The position numbers and the translations under genes were made by a program. A DNA stretch of 64,000 nucleotides from Paracidovorax wautersii. Its GTDB lineage: Bacteria; Pseudomonadota; Gammaproteobacteria; Burkholderiales; Burkholderiaceae_C. Positions 52,966 to 60,277 of this stretch are shown one piece after another. Under the pieces are notes generated by a model. It was not told the origin of the DNA. It was given only the letters and a program-made list of their open reading frames with translations, and did no database searches. How positions within the stretch are numbered: position 1 is the stretch's first letter; the number at the start of each line of letters is the position of its first letter. Location of the stretch: the NCBI RefSeq assembly GCF_900113035.1, contig NZ_FONX01000002.1, positions 434,001-498,000 of the forward strand. The letters run 5' to 3'.

Positions 52966-54395
52966 CTGGACCCCGTTGCTTCGCAATCGCCTTCGGGGGT
53001 GCCGTGCCTAACCTCGCCACTTGGTTTACCCCCTCGCTGCAAGTCTTGCAGCGGTCCAAAGGCCGTAACGCCGTCGCAGCGGCTGCTTACCGTGCCTGCA
53101 CCCTATTGCACGATGAGCAACTTGGAAAATCGCCCGATTACCGTCCCAAGACCGGCCACGTCTCTACGGAGTTATTCGGGGTGGATGGGCTAAAAATGGG
53201 TTTTGAGGATATCGGCACCCTCTGGAACAAAGCCGAACGGTCAGAGAAGCGCAAGAATTCGGCTGTCGCTCGTGAGCTGATGGTCCCTCTACCGCACGGG
53301 TGGACAGACGAGCAGCGGCTGCTTTGTGTTCGTGGTTTGGCGGAAATGCTAGTGGCTCGTTACGGGGTTGCAGTGATGGCTTCCATCCATCGCCCAGCCA
53401 ATGGACAAAATGACCATGTCCATATTTTGTTCACGACCAGGGAGGTGGATGCAGAAATGAATTTTGGGAAAAAAACCAGAATTCTTGACGACATGAAAAC
53501 CGGCGAGGTGAAGAAAATGCGGGAAGAGCTTTGCCGCATCATGAACGCGCATGCCCAGGCCAACGGCGACGACTGGTATGTCTACGCCGGGAAGTTTGTC
53601 GAGGTGGAGGAATGGCACATCCCCACCGCGCATATTCCGGTCAACGCGCCCGCCGAACTGCGCGAGGCCATGGAAGCGGAGAATTTAGCGATTGTGGAGG
53701 CTCGCCCCCTTCTCAAACGCATCATGGAAGAGTCAAAAGAGACGTCCGCGCAGGTCCAGGCAGCGTTGCATGTTGCCGCAAGCACAGCAACCCAGGAACA
53801 CCAGATCGTCAACGCGGAAGTGCCCCAAGAGCGTCCATTAAGTCGGCCATTTGCCCCCAGTGCTAGCCCCTTGGCGGAGGATGCCCAACAGCGGATATCG
53901 CAGCTCACGAATTCGCTTGACCTTCGGCACGCCTTTCGTGAAGTAAAGCGGGCCCATGCCAGACGAGAGGAGGGGCGTGAAGTGGCAAACAAATGGCGAG
54001 CGCATCTTCGCGAGCTTGAAGCAGACCCGCCCAACCCACTGGTTTCCATGATGGCGAAAATGCTCCGCACCTTCGGCGTCCGGGACACCCTGGCGATTTA
54101 CGAAGAGAAGGTAGTCGAAGCCCGAGCGGCCATAGAGCGGTGCAGGAAGAACGACACGGCCTTGACTGCGTACATCAATGACCCCGAGCGCAAGCGCAAA
54201 TATGACGAGTGGATGCAATGGCCCGAGCACCGCGAGCGGGTCAAGGCGCACGAGGCGACATTGCCCGATGCTCCCCGTCCCAATCCGGTGCCCGGACCAG
54301 AAGACCACAGCGCAACCCCGTCCAACACTTGGAATGGCCCTTTCACTTTGACGCCGCACCAAACGCCAAAGATTCCCGAACCGTGGGAGTGGTGA
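52953..54395 (+). CDS. MobA/MobL-family relaxase (MobQ)
   Basis: This relaxase of 480 residues nicks oriT and leads the single strand in mobilization. The N-terminal motif GRNAVAAAAYRACTLL holds the probable catalytic Tyr (about residue 46). The metal-binding His cluster is IHRPANGQNDHVHILFTTRE (His 146, 155, 157), and REVDAEMNFGKKTRILDD matches the family's following block. The C-terminal 150 residues are charged and helical. The start is uncertain: ATG 52953 has no ribosome site, while the in-frame GTG at 53004 has GGGGGT before it and matches the usual short N-terminus. It forms the transfer module with the divergent accessory gene. Confidence 0.9.
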   Translation: MGCAPGPRCFAIAFGGAVPNLATWFTPSLQVLQRSKGRNAVAAAAYRACTLLHDEQLGKSPDYRPKTGHVSTELFGVDGLKMGFEDIGTLWNKAERSEKRKNSAVARELMVPLPHGWTDEQRLLCVRGLAEMLVARYGVAVMASIHRPANGQNDHVHILFTTREVDAEMNFGKKTRILDDMKTGEVKKMREELCRIMNAHAQANGDDWYVYAGKFVEVEEWHIPTAHIPVNAPAELREAMEAENLAIVEARPLLKRIMEESKETSAQVQAALHVAASTATQEHQIVNAEVPQERPLSRPFAPSASPLAEDAQQRISQLTNSLDLRHAFREVKRAHARREEGREVANKWRAHLRELEADPPNPLVSMMAKMLRTFGVRDTLAIYEEKVVEARAAIERCRKNDTALTAYINDPERKRKYDEWMQWPEHRERVKAHEATLPDAPRPNPVPGPEDHSATPSNTWNGPFTLTPHQTPKIPEPWEW

Positions 54396-54555
54396 TTGAT
54401 ATCATTCTTTAATTATCGCCGCCGCCTCGCGGGGGCGACCTCATCTATTTTTCTGGATAAAAATGGATGAGGGCCACAAAGCAAAATTGATATCAGGCTG
54501 CCGACCTTGGGAAGAATAGGAATACTCCGACACATCGCTTCAACCTGATATCAAG
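54393..54555. repeat. Three TTGATATCA palindromes upstream of rep
   Basis: ATTGATATCAT occurs at about 54396-54406, TTGATATCAGG at 54487-54497 and its exact inverse CCTGATATCAA at 54544-54554. The last two form an 11-bp inverted repeat 46 bases apart. They lie in the 355-bp gap before the Rep gene and may be Rep-binding sites of the replication origin. Confidence 0.55.
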
Positions 54556-54577
54556 AGCGGCCTGCCCTCATCATCAC

Positions 54578-54605
54578 TTGACCCCGCCTACCTTAAATTG
54601 ATAAG
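54578..54605 (+). promoter_or_regulatory. Candidate rep mRNA promoter
   Basis: TTGACC (54578-54583) and GATAAG (54600-54605) are spaced by 16 bases. Transcription from here would start just before the hairpin at 54620-54648. The -10 element is weak. Confidence 0.4.
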
Positions 54606-54615
54606 TTGATTGGAC

Positions 54616-54689
54616 AAAGAAAAAGGCCCGCACGGGGCGGGCCTTTTTTACTGCACCTTTCTTTTCGACGGAAATGCAGTACAGGGAAC
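54616..54689 (-). ncRNA. Putative countertranscript RNA controlling rep
   Basis: The minus-strand promoter at 54696-54723 and the bidirectional terminator at 54620-54648 would bound a short RNA of about 70-75 bases, antisense to the leader of the Rep gene. Rolling-circle plasmids such as pT181 control copy number by this type of RNA. No protein is encoded in it. This is inference from promoter and terminator positions. Confidence 0.5.
54620..54648. terminator. Strong bidirectional terminator in the rep leader
   Basis: A perfect 12-bp stem (AAAAAGGCCCGC, 5-nt loop, GCGGGCCTTTTT) gives U-runs on both strands. It lies 100 bases before the Rep start, so it either ends upstream transcripts or acts as an attenuator of rep. 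Confidence 0.85.
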
Positions 54690-54695
54690 AAGTCC

Positions 54696-54723
54696 ATGAT
54701 ACTAATTCATCGTTCATTGTCAA
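54696..54723 (-). promoter_or_regulatory. Minus-strand promoter in the rep leader
   Basis: On the minus strand, TTGACA (54723-54718) and TATCAT (54701-54696) are spaced by 16 bases, close to the sigma-70 consensus. The start would be near 54689, directed away from rep into the terminator hairpin. Confidence 0.65.
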
Positions 54724-54750
54724 GTAAACAAGTCGGCGCGAAAGCCGGCG

Positions 54751-55941
54751 ATGTCGCTTGACCAAAAAACACCATCAAAAACGAGCCCTAATAGGTCGTA
54801 TATCCGCGTTTCAACCGCATCGCGGCTGATGGCGGGCTATTACCACCGCAACGGCCAAAATCTCAGGGGGTCGTCGGTGGTCGGCTGCGGTCGTTGGCGC
54901 GCCTTCGGATTCGACTCCACTCACGCGGAAATTGAGGTTGGCGCGGACGGCGCGAAGCTCCACGGCCACTTCAAATGCGGGAACGTCTGGACCTGCGACC
55001 AGTGTGCCCGCGCCCGAGTCTCGCAGGCCCGCTCGTGGATTCGTGCCGCCTTGATTCCGGCATTGGAGGCCCATGGTTTGGGTGCCGCGATGATGACGTT
55101 CACCATGGCCCACAGCTACGACGGCAACTGGAAGGACTCTGTTGACCTGCTGCACGCTGCCTTCAAGCTCTTCGACAAGAACATGTCCCGACGGTACAAG
55201 GCAATCGGCTGCATGGGAAAGCTGAAAAGTTTTGAAGCGCCCGTAGGCGTCCATGGCATTCATGGGCACTTCCACGTCCTTCTGACCTACCTGCTAGGGG
55301 TGGATTTGACCGCTTTCGAAGCGCTTGCCCGCGCCGAATGGGAAAAGGCGGTGGCCCAGGTGGGCGGCAAGTGCAACGACCATGGCTTTGACCTGAAACT
55401 GAACGCCATGGCGGACTACCTCGCCAAGCAGGAATTGGCTCACGAAATGTCGAACCACGACACCAAGAAGGCTCGCAAAAAGGGGTTGCTGCTGGGGCAG
55501 TTGTTGGACCGGGCCGGCCGAGGCGATGCCAAGGCATCCGCCGAATGGCTGCGCGCTATCGAAGCGCTACAAGGCCGTAGCCGCTTTCACGCGGGCGACA
55601 TTGCCAAAAAACTGGGCATTCCGACTTGCACAGCTTGGGAGGATGAGGAGCGGCAGGCGGAGAGGGAAAACCTCTCCGCTGACGCGCCCGAGCCGGTGCG
55701 CATTACCTATCCGATGCGCGACCACCTGACCGCGACGTGCCCCGACTCTCCGCGCCCAGGCTTGGCCATGATTCTGCGCGCAGCGAGGGACGGCGACACC
55801 GCGAAGGTGCTACAAATGGTGGAGGCACTATGCAAAGAGGCGAGGGCGCGTGACCGGCGCACGCCGAACAGTGCCCCGCTGTCCTTCTGGGATTGGCCGG
55901 ACGACTACTTCGACCAGTTCACGATATCCGTCACAAGCTAG
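54751..55941 (+). CDS. rep: Rolling-circle replication initiator (HUH Rep)
   Basis: This 396-residue protein has a Cys cluster CGNVWTCDQCARAR at residues 76-89 and the HUH metal motif HGHFHVLL at about 171-178. The catalytic Tyr motif is MADYLAKQE (Y223, K226). These three blocks in this order define Rep proteins of rolling-circle plasmids with a single Tyr. It would nick the double-strand origin, probably in the upstream gap or within the gene, after excision of the element. Its 3' end overlaps the convergent secreted-protein gene by 11 bp. Control by a countertranscript and attenuator is suggested by the leader. Confidence 0.88.
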   Translation: MSLDQKTPSKTSPNRSYIRVSTASRLMAGYYHRNGQNLRGSSVVGCGRWRAFGFDSTHAEIEVGADGAKLHGHFKCGNVWTCDQCARARVSQARSWIRAALIPALEAHGLGAAMMTFTMAHSYDGNWKDSVDLLHAAFKLFDKNMSRRYKAIGCMGKLKSFEAPVGVHGIHGHFHVLLTYLLGVDLTAFEALARAEWEKAVAQVGGKCNDHGFDLKLNAMADYLAKQELAHEMSNHDTKKARKKGLLLGQLLDRAGRGDAKASAEWLRAIEALQGRSRFHAGDIAKKLGIPTCTAWEDEERQAERENLSADAPEPVRITYPMRDHLTATCPDSPRPGLAMILRAARDGDTAKVLQMVEALCKEARARDRRTPNSAPLSFWDWPDDYFDQFTISVTS

Positions 55942-56743
55942 GCTTCGCGCCCTTGTTCTGTTGGTCTTGGACCCGTTTTCGTGCATCGGCTTCGCTGCTC
56001 GCGTTTTTGCCATCTATGGCGCGCAACATGGCAGCGGAGTCAATGGCTCTTAGTGCTACGGCTTCCACAAGCCCGTCTCCATCATGGGTCCATTCGGCGT
56101 AGTACGCGCGGCTGCATGAACGCTTGAACTCGGATGGTAGGACGATAGACATGGGCTCCGGAAGGAAGTTGTCCCCTCCTGTGGGGTTTGAGCCAATCCT
56201 CACAACGTCGAACATCCGGCATGGTGCTGCCGGTATCGCCGCGCCCGTGATGGTTCGTCCTCCTTCGGAGTACTGGCCAAAGTACTGCTTGCCATCTTGG
56301 TCGAACTCCCATCCAACCACGATGGCCCCGAACTTGTCGCCCATCTCACCCTTGATGAAGCTCTCTTTACCGAATTTCTTCCGGACTGCTTCCAGCAGGA
56401 CTTGGCGGGTGTATCGCGCGGTCTTCGGCAGGCGCTGATTTTTCTGCACGAACCAAACGCTGTCGGCGTGGCCCTTGAATGCCACGAACTCATCGAGTGG
56501 CCCACTCCACGAGTTGTCGTAAAGCCGCTCCCCTTGCCAAGCAGCAAGGCCGCTTTCGACCTTGTTCGTGTAGATCGGGATGACCTTCATCTGCGCAGGT
56601 TTGCCGAAGGCCGCTTTTGCCTCTGCGACTGACATTCCCAGCTTGACGCCAGCAATGTCGGTGGCATGGGCGCCGAAGCTGAGGAGGGCGAGGCCCACGC
56701 TAGCGGCAAGCGACGCGCGTATTTTGTCAATGATGGAGCGCAT
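55931..56743 (-). CDS. Secreted protein of unknown function
   Basis: This 270-residue protein has a signal peptide (LAASVGLALLSFGAHA, cleavage before TDIAG). The mature start DIAGVKLGMSVAEAKAAFGKP is a recurrent motif in small periplasmic proteins with a BamE-like or PDZ-less fold, but I cannot assign a family. Two Cys (PCRMFD and RSCSRAYY) may form a disulfide. The C-terminus is charged (DARKRVQDQQNKGAKPS). It follows the lipoprotein gene after nine bases and is probably co-expressed with it. A role as envelope cargo or an entry/exclusion function is possible but unsupported. Confidence 0.8.
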   Translation of the reverse strand: MRSIIDKIRASLAASVGLALLSFGAHATDIAGVKLGMSVAEAKAAFGKPAQMKVIPIYTNKVESGLAAWQGERLYDNSWSGPLDEFVAFKGHADSVWFVQKNQRLPKTARYTRQVLLEAVRKKFGKESFIKGEMGDKFGAIVVGWEFDQDGKQYFGQYSEGGRTITGAAIPAAPCRMFDVVRIGSNPTGGDNFLPEPMSIVLPSEFKRSCSRAYYAEWTHDGDGLVEAVALRAIDSAAMLRAIDGKNASSEADARKRVQDQQNKGAKPSL

Positions 56744-56752
56744 CTGTTTCCC

Positions 56753-56893
56753 TCAATCCGCCATGCCATTGGTGCCAGTTGCCCACGAAAGTGGCTGAAC
56801 GGGTGATGCCGGGCCGTGGCTGGCTGTCGGAGGGATGGAGGTTGCGCAGCCTGCTAAGGCTGCGACGGTGAAGGCAAGGATTGCAAGTTTCAT
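56753..56893 (-). CDS. Small lipoprotein
   Basis: This 46-residue lipoprotein starts MKLAILAFTVAALAGCATSI, with the lipobox LAGC (Cys at 16) and a short Pro/Ser-rich mature part. The ribosome site AGGAGG lies about ten bases before the ATG at 56893. It is the first gene of a pair with the secreted protein and is divergent from the XRE gene. Small plasmid lipoproteins can act as lysis or entry-exclusion proteins; nothing here decides between these. Confidence 0.75.
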   Translation of the reverse strand: MKLAILAFTVAALAGCATSIPPTASHGPASPVQPLSWATGTNGMAD

Positions 56894-56960
56894 AAGCGAT
56901 GACCTCCTGTTGACGATGGCGGCACCACGCCGCAACCAGGGGCGCATCGTAGCTCAAGAA

Positions 56961-56975
56961 AGTCGTGTTACGACT
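56961..56975. promoter_or_regulatory. Inverted repeat between lipoprotein and XRE genes
   Basis: AGTCGT and ACGACT are perfect inverse arms with GTT between them. The site lies in the 111-bp divergent gap and is a natural operator for the XRE regulator. Confidence 0.55.
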
Positions 56976-57004
56976 ATTCCTAGTTGGACTAAACGATGTG
57001 AGGC

Positions 57005-57259
57005 ATGTCTGCCTCTCTTTACCATGCTGACTACGAAGACTTGCGCAGGGTGCTGCGCTCTATACGAAGGCAAGCCGGATTGACACAAATCCAAATGGCG
57101 CAAACGCTGGGCGTCGGCCAGTCTTATGTATCCAAGCTTGAACGTGGAGAAAACTTTCTGGACGTGCTTCTCTACGTGCGATGGTGCCAAGCCTGTGGCA
57201 TCAAACCGGGTGTAGCGCTGGACAAGCTAGTTGATGGACCGGCGCAGTTACCGACTTGA
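57005..57259 (+). CDS. Small XRE-family regulator
   Basis: This 84-residue DNA-binding protein has a Cro/C1 helix-turn-helix: LRSIRRQAGLTQIQMAQTLGVGQSYVSKLERGE, shown by QMAQTLGVGQSYVSKLERG. The end CGIKPGVALDKLVDG packs against it. It is divergent from the lipoprotein gene and convergent with the recombinase gene, overlapping its 3' end by 12 bp. It probably represses the lipoprotein operon and itself. It could also influence excision, as no other candidate directionality factor is visible. Confidence 0.88.
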   Translation: MSASLYHADYEDLRRVLRSIRRQAGLTQIQMAQTLGVGQSYVSKLERGENFLDVLLYVRWCQACGIKPGVALDKLVDGPAQLPT

Positions 57260-58837
57260 CCGCGAACTATGAGTTGTGCCCCTGTCACGCCGAGGTGCTC
57301 TGTCCAACTGGCCCTTCTGGAATATGTGGGCAACCATGCCCCCGTCCCTGGTGTACATCATCAGGAAGCTGGGTGGCTCCCACACTATCTTGATTAGGAG
57401 TCGGTTCAGTGCGGTCGCGATGCGGTGCCGCTCTTTGACTGCTTCTTTGTCCGCCACCGCCGCCCGGACGTCGTATGCGAAGAGCGCGCCGAAATCCACC
57501 CCTGTTTTCGGAGCAGCCGCCAACTCTGCTCGGCGCTGGGTAAGCACTGCTTGCAAAGCGTCCTGCTCGGCTTCAATTCGCCGCAAACGCTCGGTGATGA
57601 GCTTGATGCCCTGGCCGCTGCCTTCCTCGATTGCATCCATGTACCGTGCGGCGCGTTCGTCGAGTTCCGCCAGCTTGGCCACCGCCTCGTCAATGGCCGC
57701 ACGTGCAAGCCTTAGCGCTTCGGTTTCTTGGAACTGGCCGTGTTCCAGTGTTCCCAGTAACGAGAAGCCATGGTCGATGATGGCTGCTTCACTGATGGAG
57801 CGGCAGTCGCTTTTCCCTGCAATTTGACCGAGGCAGTAGTAGCGGGCATAGCCTCGCTTCCAGGGGGCTTTGCGCTGCATCTTCTCCCCACATCGGCAAT
57901 AGAAGAGGCCCGCCAACACGTCGGCCTTGACACCGCGTATTCGTGGTATCCCAGTCCGCGCATCCAAAGCGACATGGACTTTTCCCCAAAGCTCATCGGT
58001 GATGACCCGTGGAAAGTAGTCGGATACCGGGTCGCCGAGTGGCACCAGCGAACCGTCAACCATCTGCTTGGGCTGCCACTCACCCACCACGCGACGGTCG
58101 CGGACCAATCGGCTGACCTGTGTGTGTTCCCATCGCGTGTTGGTGTTGGCTCGGTTTCGCCACGGAAGCGTCCAACCCTCCGAATTAGCGAGCCTCGCTA
58201 TGGCTACGCCTCCCAGCCCACCGGCCACATGCTCAAAGACTTTTCGCACGGACTCCGCCTTCGCTTCGTCCAACTCCCAGCCTTGCCGGTCCTCTCGTGG
58301 ATACGCCCATCCCGGTCCATGCCCATGCGAAACAACCGCCAAGCCAGCGTCCCGCTTTTTTGCAAAGGCTGCTCGCACACGCTTCGCCTTCGTAGCGCTT
58401 TCCTCATGGGCACGGGCGAACAACAGCACGGACAGCATGAAGTTCATGGTGTCGTTGATGTTTTCTCGGTTCCACTCCTTGCCATCCAGTAGCGAGACCA
58501 CCCGGATGCCTGCTTGGACAATTGAGGTAAGTAAGGCAATCGCTTCCGTCAGGTGGTTTCGAGAGAGGCGATCCAGGCTTTCCACAAGCAAAATGGAGCC
58601 ACTGGGCACCTTTCCGCCCTTTGCCGCCAGCAGGAACGCCGCTAGCGCTCCGTCCGTGGCATTTTTCCCCGTATAGGCCGAAGTTGCCATGTCGGATAGC
58701 TCGAACTCCTCGTCGAGTTCGTAGCCGTGTTCAACGCACCATGCCCGCGCTGATGCGGTCTGCCGTTCGAGGCTGTGGCCGTGTGCTTGGCGGCCTGATG
58801 AGAAGCGACGGTAGGAGTAAACGCGGGTGGTAGTCAT
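57248..58837 (-). CDS. Large serine recombinase (integrase of the element)
   Basis: This 529-residue recombinase has the resolvase catalytic domain at residues 1-150. The nucleophile is S13 in YRRFSSGRQ, with SLERQ and the later VESLDRLSRN arginine motif. The recombinase domain includes GWELDEAKAESVRKVFEHV. A zinc ribbon follows (FYCRCGEKMQRK and RYYC), then a coiled-coil region. This is the architecture of phiC31-like integrases, which join attP and attB at a central dinucleotide. Its start lies only 33 bases from the right end, directly downstream of the broken xth on the same strand. No good ribosome site is seen before the ATG. Confidence 0.93.
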   Translation of the reverse strand: MTTTRVYSYRRFSSGRQAHGHSLERQTASARAWCVEHGYELDEEFELSDMATSAYTGKNATDGALAAFLLAAKGGKVPSGSILLVESLDRLSRNHLTEAIALLTSIVQAGIRVVSLLDGKEWNRENINDTMNFMLSVLLFARAHEESATKAKRVRAAFAKKRDAGLAVVSHGHGPGWAYPREDRQGWELDEAKAESVRKVFEHVAGGLGGVAIARLANSEGWTLPWRNRANTNTRWEHTQVSRLVRDRRVVGEWQPKQMVDGSLVPLGDPVSDYFPRVITDELWGKVHVALDARTGIPRIRGVKADVLAGLFYCRCGEKMQRKAPWKRGYARYYCLGQIAGKSDCRSISEAAIIDHGFSLLGTLEHGQFQETEALRLARAAIDEAVAKLAELDERAARYMDAIEEGSGQGIKLITERLRRIEAEQDALQAVLTQRRAELAAAPKTGVDFGALFAYDVRAAVADKEAVKERHRIATALNRLLIKIVWEPPSFLMMYTRDGGMVAHIFQKGQLDRAPRRDRGTTHSSRSSR

Positions 58838-58850
58838 GCCCGGATTTTGC

Positions 58851-58872
58851 GGGTTTTTTGACGCATCATCTA
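58851..58872 (+). other. Right attachment junction of the element
   Basis: This is the right terminal arm GGGTTTTTTGACGCATCATC followed by the shared TA and then host xth sequence (GTCCAGCC). Joining it to the left arm recreates a palindromic attP centred on TA. Confidence 0.85.
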
Positions 58873-59574
58873 GTCCAGCCGCCAGCCCACGTTGTTGGCA
58901 TAGGCCTGGCCCCGGTTGCTCCACCAGGTGTAGGCCGTGTCGGTGGCGGTGGGCTGCAGCCGGCGATAGACGTCGATCAGGCCGCCCGTGGCTTCGGCGG
59001 TGTGCAGCAGCTGGGTCATCCAGGCGCGCTCTTCGGGCAGGAAGCCGCTGTTCTTCTGGTTGCTGCGCCAGTTCTTCAGGTCGATCTGCTGGTGGGCGAT
59101 GTTGATGTCGCCGCACAGGATGAGTTCGCGCTCGGCCTTCAGCCGCATGAGGTGCGGGTGGAACTCGGCCAGGAAGCGGAACTTGGCCTCCTGCCGCTCG
59201 GGGCCCGACGAGCCGCTGGGGAAGTACGCGCTGATGATGGAGAGCTTGCGCGCGGGCGTGTCGAAGCGCGCTTCCACGTAGCGGCCCTCGGCGTCGAATT
59301 CCGTCGAGCCGTAGCCGACGATGACGTCGGTAGGCTCATGGCGCGTATAGATGCCCACGCCCGAATAGCCCTTCTTGGCCGCGAAATGGAAGTGGCCCGT
59401 GAGGCCGGCGAGCTGCTCGAAGCGGCCCTGCATGTCGGCGGACTGGGCCTTGATCTCCTGCACGCAAATACAATCCGGCCGGTTCGCGGCGATCCAGGCT
59501 TCGACGCCTTTCGAGGTGGCCGAGCGGATGCCGTTGAGGTTGAGGCTGGTTAATTTGAACAAAGGTGCATTCAT
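58871..59574 (-). pseudogene. xth: 5' part of the resident xth gene, interrupted by the element
   Basis: The first 234 residues of host exonuclease III are present, from MNAPLFKLTSLNLNG to NNVGWRLD. A TAG stop is made exactly at the junction (its first base in gene order from host TA, last from the element). The Glu of VQEIKAQ and the GDINIAH block remain, but the C-terminal 37 residues with the FSDHAP catalytic His are lost, so the product should be inactive. The promoter and start are intact, so transcription may continue into the recombinase gene. Confidence 0.95.
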
Positions 59575-60277
59575 GGTGACAGACAAGGCGCAGCCGGTGG
59601 AGCAGCAAGGCTCCCTGGCGCAGGATTTCGTGCGTTTCGCCGAGGCCTCCGGCGTGCTGCGCTTCGGCGAATTCAAGACCAAGGCGGGCCGGATGAGCCC
59701 GTACTTCTTCAATGCCGGGCTGTTCGACGACGGCGCCAAGATGGGTCGGCTGGCGGAATTCTATGCAAAGGCGCTGGTCGCCAGCGGCATCGAGTTCGAC
59801 ATGGTCTTCGGCCCCGCCTACAAGGGCATTCCGCTGGCCGCGACGGTGGCCGTCGAGCTGGCCCGCCTGGGCCGCAACGTGCCCTTCGCCTACAACCGCA
59901 AGGAAGCCAAGGACCACGGCGAGGGCGGCACGCTGGTGGGCGCGCCGCTCAAGGGCCGCGTGCTGATCGTGGACGACGTGATGTCCGCCGGCACGGCCGC
60001 GCGCGAATCCATCGCCCTCATCCGCGCCGCGGGCGCCGTGCCGCACGCCATCGCCATCGCGCTGGACCGGCAGGAAAAGGCCACCGAGAACGGCCAGGAC
60101 GTGGACCACAGCGCCGTGCAGTACGTGCGCAACCAGCTCGGCATGCAGGTCTGCACCATCGCCACGCTGGCCGACCTGCTGCAGTATCTGGCGCAGAGCG
60201 GCGCGGGCGCCGACATGGCGGCCCACCACGAACGCGTGCTGGCCTACCGCGAACGCTACGGCGTAGGCGCCGCATGA
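59573..60277 (+). CDS. pyrE: Orotate phosphoribosyltransferase
   Basis: This is the pyrimidine-synthesis enzyme that makes OMP from orotate and PRPP, with 234 residues. The PRPP-binding motif is VLIVDDVMSAGTAARESIAL, the flexible loop is NRKEAKDHGEGG, and FGPAYKGIPLA is typical of PyrE. The ATG at 59573 has AAAGG about seven bases upstream. Its start codon shares the bases of CATG with the start codon of the divergent xth, so each gene's leader lies inside the other gene. The next gene overlaps by ATGA. Confidence 0.95.
   Translation: MVTDKAQPVEQQGSLAQDFVRFAEASGVLRFGEFKTKAGRMSPYFFNAGLFDDGAKMGRLAEFYAKALVASGIEFDMVFGPAYKGIPLAATVAVELARLGRNVPFAYNRKEAKDHGEGGTLVGAPLKGRVLIVDDVMSAGTAARESIALIRAAGAVPHAIAIALDRQEKATENGQDVDHSAVQYVRNQLGMQVCTIATLADLLQYLAQSGAGADMAAHHERVLAYRERYGVGAA

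Larger units (their letters stand above)
50664..58870 (+). mobile_element. 8.2-kb integrative mobilizable element inserted in xth
   Basis: The element lies between the two halves of xth. It encodes a large serine recombinase at its right end, a rolling-circle Rep, a MobQ/MobL relaxase with a TraD/MobC-like accessory protein and a candidate oriT. It also carries a TetR-EmrE pair, an intact xth, a lipoprotein and secreted-protein pair, and an XRE regulator. The ends are set by the joining of the xth halves: both junctions carry TA, and the terminal 20 bases form an imperfect inverted repeat (18 of 20). GC content is lower than that of the flanks. Without conjugation genes of its own, it would need a helper to transfer. 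Confidence 0.92.

Noticed and set aside
57248-59116. Longer recombinase frame reaching into xth
   Set aside because: The extension reads host xth in another frame. The recombinase N-terminus TRVYSYRRFSS begins at the ATG at 58837, inside the element.
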